64,000 bases of DNA from Bradyrhizobium hereditatis. Lineage in GTDB: Bacteria; Pseudomonadota; Alphaproteobacteria; Rhizobiales; Xanthobacteraceae. This document shows, piece after piece, positions 61,068-64,000 of this stretch. The DNA lies in the NCBI RefSeq assembly GCF_020329435.1, contig NZ_JAGKJK010000015.1, forward strand, positions 1 to 64,000, written 5' to 3'. Position numbers and translations under genes: made by a program. The notes beneath the pieces were generated by a model. The model was not told where the DNA came from. It saw nothing but the letters and a program-made list of their open reading frames with translations, and did not search any database. Position 1 is the first letter of the stretch. Each line of letters begins with the position of its first letter.

Positions 61068-63482
61068 ATGCAAGAAACATCACTTGAGTCGCCGACGAGC
61101 CGAGAACTGGATCTGATTGACCGATACTGGCAAGCTGCGAATTATCTTTCGGTTGGGCAAATTTATCTGCTGGGCAATGCCCTTCTTCGCGAGCCGCTTC
61201 GGGCCGAACACGTCAAGCCGCGCCTGCTAGGACATTGGGGCACTACGCCGGGGCTGAATTTCATTTATGCCCATCTCAATCGCTTAATCCGCGCTCACGA
61301 TCTCAACATGATTTATGTCTGCGGCCCAGGCCACGGCGGGCCTGGCATGGTTGCGAACACCTATCTGGAAGGCAGCTACAGCGAAATCTATCCCGACATA
61401 ACCGCTGACGCCGACGGAATTGCAAAACTGTTCCGGCAGTTTTCCTTTCCCGGCGGCATTCCGAGCCACGCTGCGCCCGAGACTCCCGGTTCGATCCACG
61501 AAGGCGGCGAACTGGGGTATGCGCTGGTCCACGCTTTTGGCGCAGCATTCGACAATCCGGACCTGATCGTCGCTTGCGTAGTCGGTGACGGCGAGGCCGA
61601 AACGGGCCCGCTCGCGGCATCCTGGCATTCCAACAAGTTCCTTGACCCCGTGCATGACGGCGCGGTCCTGCCGATCCTGCACCTCAACGGCTACAAGATC
61701 GCCAATCCCACCTTGCTGGGGCGAATGAGAGATGACGAACTACGAAATCTCTTCATAGGCTATGGTTATGAGCCGCTCTTCGTTGAAGGCGACGATCCGC
61801 GTGCGATGCATCAGTTGATGGCCGATGGGCTCGCCGTCGCGCTCGCCAGCATCCGTTCGATCCAGCAGAACGCGCGCAATCATACAGGCGGCTTTCACCG
61901 GCCAACATGGCCCATGATCGTGCTGCGCAGTCCTAAGGGCTGGACAGGACCGAAAGAGATTGATGGACTGAAAGTCGAAGGGTTTTGGCGCGCACATCAG
62001 GTGCCGATTGCCAATCCACGCGGCAATCCCGATCATCTGAAACTGCTTGAAGACTGGATGAGGAGCTACGAGCCTGAAAAGCTGTTCGATGTGAATGGCC
62101 GGCTCATGCCTGAGCTACAGGGGCTCGCGCCGACAGGCGAGCGCCGCATGGGAGCTAACCCCCACGCCAATGGCGGCCTGCTCAAACGCGAGCTCAAGCT
62201 GCCGGACTTCCGCTCATATGCCATCGACGTCCCCAGCCCCGGCAGTGTTGTCGCCGAAGCCACGCGGGAGCTGGGAAAGTTGCTGCGGGACGTCGTCAAG
62301 CTCAATGCGGATGCGCGCAATTTCCGGATCATGGGACCCGACGAAACTTCATCCAACCGGCTGGACGCGGTATTCGAGGCGACCGATCGCGTTTGGATGG
62401 AGGGAATCGAACCCGATGACGTCCACCTTGCCCATGACGGTCGTGTGATGGAGGTCTTAAGCGAGCATCTCTGCCAAGGCTGGCTTGAAGGCTACTTGCT
62501 CACCGGCCGACACGGCCTGTTCTCCTGCTATGAGGCCTTCATTCACATCGTCGATTCGATGTTCAACCAGCATGCCAAATGGCTGAAGGTCGCGCGCGCA
62601 TTACCATGGAGACGCCCGATCGCTTCGCTGAATTATCTCCTCACTTCCCACGTCTGGCGCCAGGATCACAACGGCTTCAGCCATCAGGACCCCGGCTTTG
62701 TCGACCTCGTCACCAACAAGAAAGCCGATGTCGTCCGCGTTTATCTGCCTCCGGATGCCAATACGCTGCTCTGCGTCGCGGATCATTGCTTGCGTACCTA
62801 CAATCGCATCAACGTGATCGTTGCCGGCAAGCAGTCCGCCCCGCAATGGCTGTCGATGCACGAAGCGATCGTCCACTGCGAAGCGGGCATCGGCATTTGG
62901 AAGTGGGCCGGGACGGAAACATCCACTGCCGATCCCGACGTGGTCATGGCCTGCGCCGGCGACGTTCCAACGCTGGAGACCCTGGCAGCGGTCGACCTGT
63001 TGCGCAAGGCGCTGCCGGAATTGAAGATCCGCGTTGTCAACGTGGTCGATCTGATGACGCTGCAGCCGAAGGAGCAACATCCGCACGGCCTCTCCGATCG
63101 CGATTTCGACACGCTCTTCACCCGCGATAAGCCGGTGATCTTCGCCTATCATGGCTACCCCTATCTGATCCACCGCCTGACCTATAAGCGCGCCAACCAT
63201 GCCGGCATGCATGTGCGCGGCTATGCGGAAGAAGGCACGACCACGACGCCGTTCGACATGGTGGTATTGAACGAGCTCGATCGCTTCCATCTCGCGATGG
63301 AAGCAATCGAGCGAGTCCCGGGGCTCGGCACCGCGGCCGCCCAAATCAAGCAGGAATTCCGCGATGCGTTGATCGAGCATTCGCGCTACGTGCGCGAACG
63401 TGGTGAGGACATGCCGCAAGTGCGGCAGTGGGTGTGGCCGAACAGCGCGGCAGGCACGACGCCGCGCGAGGCGGGAGACTAG
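61068..63482 (+). CDS. xfp: Phosphoketolase (xylulose-5-P/fructose-6-P)
   Basis: An 804-residue thiamine-diphosphate enzyme that splits xylulose 5-phosphate or fructose 6-phosphate with phosphate to give acetyl phosphate and glyceraldehyde 3-phosphate or erythrose 4-phosphate. Conserved motifs are HWGTTPGLNFIYAHLNR, the CGPGHGGPG region and GDGEAETGP (about residues 173-181, diphosphate/Mg2+ binding), with SHQDPGF further on. The family length is about 790-830. ATG 61068 follows GGGAG; a TTG at 61050 is the alternative. The acetate kinase gene follows 35 bases downstream, so acetyl phosphate can be turned into acetate and ATP. Confidence 0.97.
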   Translation: MQETSLESPTSRELDLIDRYWQAANYLSVGQIYLLGNALLREPLRAEHVKPRLLGHWGTTPGLNFIYAHLNRLIRAHDLNMIYVCGPGHGGPGMVANTYLEGSYSEIYPDITADADGIAKLFRQFSFPGGIPSHAAPETPGSIHEGGELGYALVHAFGAAFDNPDLIVACVVGDGEAETGPLAASWHSNKFLDPVHDGAVLPILHLNGYKIANPTLLGRMRDDELRNLFIGYGYEPLFVEGDDPRAMHQLMADGLAVALASIRSIQQNARNHTGGFHRPTWPMIVLRSPKGWTGPKEIDGLKVEGFWRAHQVPIANPRGNPDHLKLLEDWMRSYEPEKLFDVNGRLMPELQGLAPTGERRMGANPHANGGLLKRELKLPDFRSYAIDVPSPGSVVAEATRELGKLLRDVVKLNADARNFRIMGPDETSSNRLDAVFEATDRVWMEGIEPDDVHLAHDGRVMEVLSEHLCQGWLEGYLLTGRHGLFSCYEAFIHIVDSMFNQHAKWLKVARALPWRRPIASLNYLLTSHVWRQDHNGFSHQDPGFVDLVTNKKADVVRVYLPPDANTLLCVADHCLRTYNRINVIVAGKQSAPQWLSMHEAIVHCEAGIGIWKWAGTETSTADPDVVMACAGDVPTLETLAAVDLLRKALPELKIRVVNVVDLMTLQPKEQHPHGLSDRDFDTLFTRDKPVIFAYHGYPYLIHRLTYKRANHAGMHVRGYAEEGTTTTPFDMVVLNELDRFHLAMEAIERVPGLGTAAAQIKQEFRDALIEHSRYVRERGEDMPQVRQWVWPNSAAGTTPREAGD

Positions 63483-63517
63483 ATCCTGCGTCCGCAGCGA
63501 AGGCGAGGGAGGCCCTC

Positions 63518-64000
63518 ATGTCAGATGCCGTCCTGGTGCTCAACGCCGGCTCCTCCAGCATCAAGTTTGGCCTGTTTGACATCGCCTCGTCCGAACCGCA
63601 GTTGAAATGCAAGGGCCTGCTCGACGAGCAGGAGAAAGCACCGCGCCTGGTCGTGACCGACGCATCCGGCAAGCAGCTTTTCGAGAAACGCGGAAACACC
63701 GGCGAAGGCGAGGACCACGGCCTGTTCGCCGACATACTTGCCTGGACCGAGGACCATCTCGGCCGAGGCGGACTTGCCGGCGTGGGCCATCGCATCGTGC
63801 ATGGCGGCCGCGACTTTTCGGGCCCGGTCGTGATCGACGACGAAACTCTCGCGGCGCTGGAAAGATTGACACCGCTGGCGCCCCTGCACCAGCCACGCTG
63901 CCTGGCGCCCTTCCGGGCGGTGAAATCGCTGCGGCCGAAGCTGACGCAGATCGCTTGCTTCGATACCGCTTTCCATCACGGCCTGACGCCGCCGGCGAGC
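63518..64000 (+). CDS. ackA: Acetate kinase, N-terminal part, runs off right edge
   Basis: The first 161 codons of acetate kinase. VLVLNAGSSSIKFGLFD (residues 5-21) is the N-terminal phosphate-binding motif of the acetokinase family, and GHRIVHGG (near residue 90) is the second family signature. ATG 63518 follows GAGGGAGGCCCTC. It converts acetyl phosphate and ADP to acetate and ATP, and its position right after the phosphoketolase gene makes the pair a phosphoketolase pathway that yields ATP. The rest of the gene lies beyond the window. Confidence 0.96.
   Translation, partial: MSDAVLVLNAGSSSIKFGLFDIASSEPQLKCKGLLDEQEKAPRLVVTDASGKQLFEKRGNTGEGEDHGLFADILAWTEDHLGRGGLAGVGHRIVHGGRDFSGPVVIDDETLAALERLTPLAPLHQPRCLAPFRAVKSLRPKLTQIACFDTAFHHGLTPPAS

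Overview
The window is high-GC DNA (genes use mostly G/C third positions) and reads as a chromosomal segment of an alphaproteobacterium of the Bradyrhizobium/Rhodopseudomonas type. The reasons are the many CoA-ester catabolism genes, the abundance of orphan periplasmic binding proteins, the rhizobial phosphoketolase-acetate kinase pair and the types of small intergenic palindromes. This is an inference from gene content; no rRNA or species marker lies in the window. One tRNA gene, tRNA-Arg(CCT), is present.

Layout. 1-7900: the 3' end of an IS4-type transposase, an MFS transporter (-), a three-gene cassette of ABC ATPase, FtsX-like permease and AttH-like lipocalin protein (+), a MAPEG protein (+) and an orphan amino-acid-type binding protein (-). 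8094-12436: an RND efflux pump with its adaptor (-). 12921-20526: a broken iron-dependent alcohol dehydrogenase, an acyl-CoA synthetase and a complete oligopeptide-type ABC importer (+). 20733-29441: a minus-strand catabolic block with two acyl-CoA dehydrogenases, a GST, an AraC regulator, a BKACE beta-keto acid cleavage enzyme and a two-subunit biotin-dependent acyl-CoA carboxylase of the AtuC/AtuF type. 29645-38209: another orphan binding protein, a small membrane protein, a noncoding stretch rich in repeats, a second acyl-CoA synthetase, an XRE regulator and a VIT/VWA sortase-target-like protein whose 3' end is fused out of frame to the tail of a cytochrome c gene. 38301-49092: small proteins, an esterase, the tRNA, a PRC-barrel protein, a TctC/cupin/RraA cluster, an AraC regulator, a ketopantoate reductase, YidB-like and GlsB/YeaQ-like proteins and an SDR. 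49394-55535: two acyl-CoA dehydrogenase subunits plus an enoyl-CoA hydratase (+) facing a glyoxalase-fold protein, a second enoyl-CoA hydratase and a third orphan binding protein (-). 55683-58692: a very long perfect inverted repeat, a VOC protein, a nuclease-fold protein and an M48 metalloprotease. 58719-60200: a graveyard of gene fragments. 61068-end: phosphoketolase and the start of acetate kinase.

How the parts fit. The centre of the window is a carboxylic-acid catabolism region. Acyl-CoA synthetases would activate substrates, acyl-CoA dehydrogenases and enoyl-CoA hydratases would oxidise them, and the acyl-CoA carboxylase and BKACE would handle branched or keto intermediates. The ABC importer and binding proteins would supply substrates. 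The actual substrates cannot be read from the sequence.

The most notable structures are the 44-bp-arm perfect inverted repeat at 55683-55800, the deletion that fuses the VIT/VWA gene to a cytochrome fragment near 37870, the chimeric Ig/beta-propeller pseudogene at 58719-59660 with a duplicated piece of the M48 gene beside it, and several families of intergenic palindromes. I did not find a CRISPR array, a prophage or a clearly new defence system.
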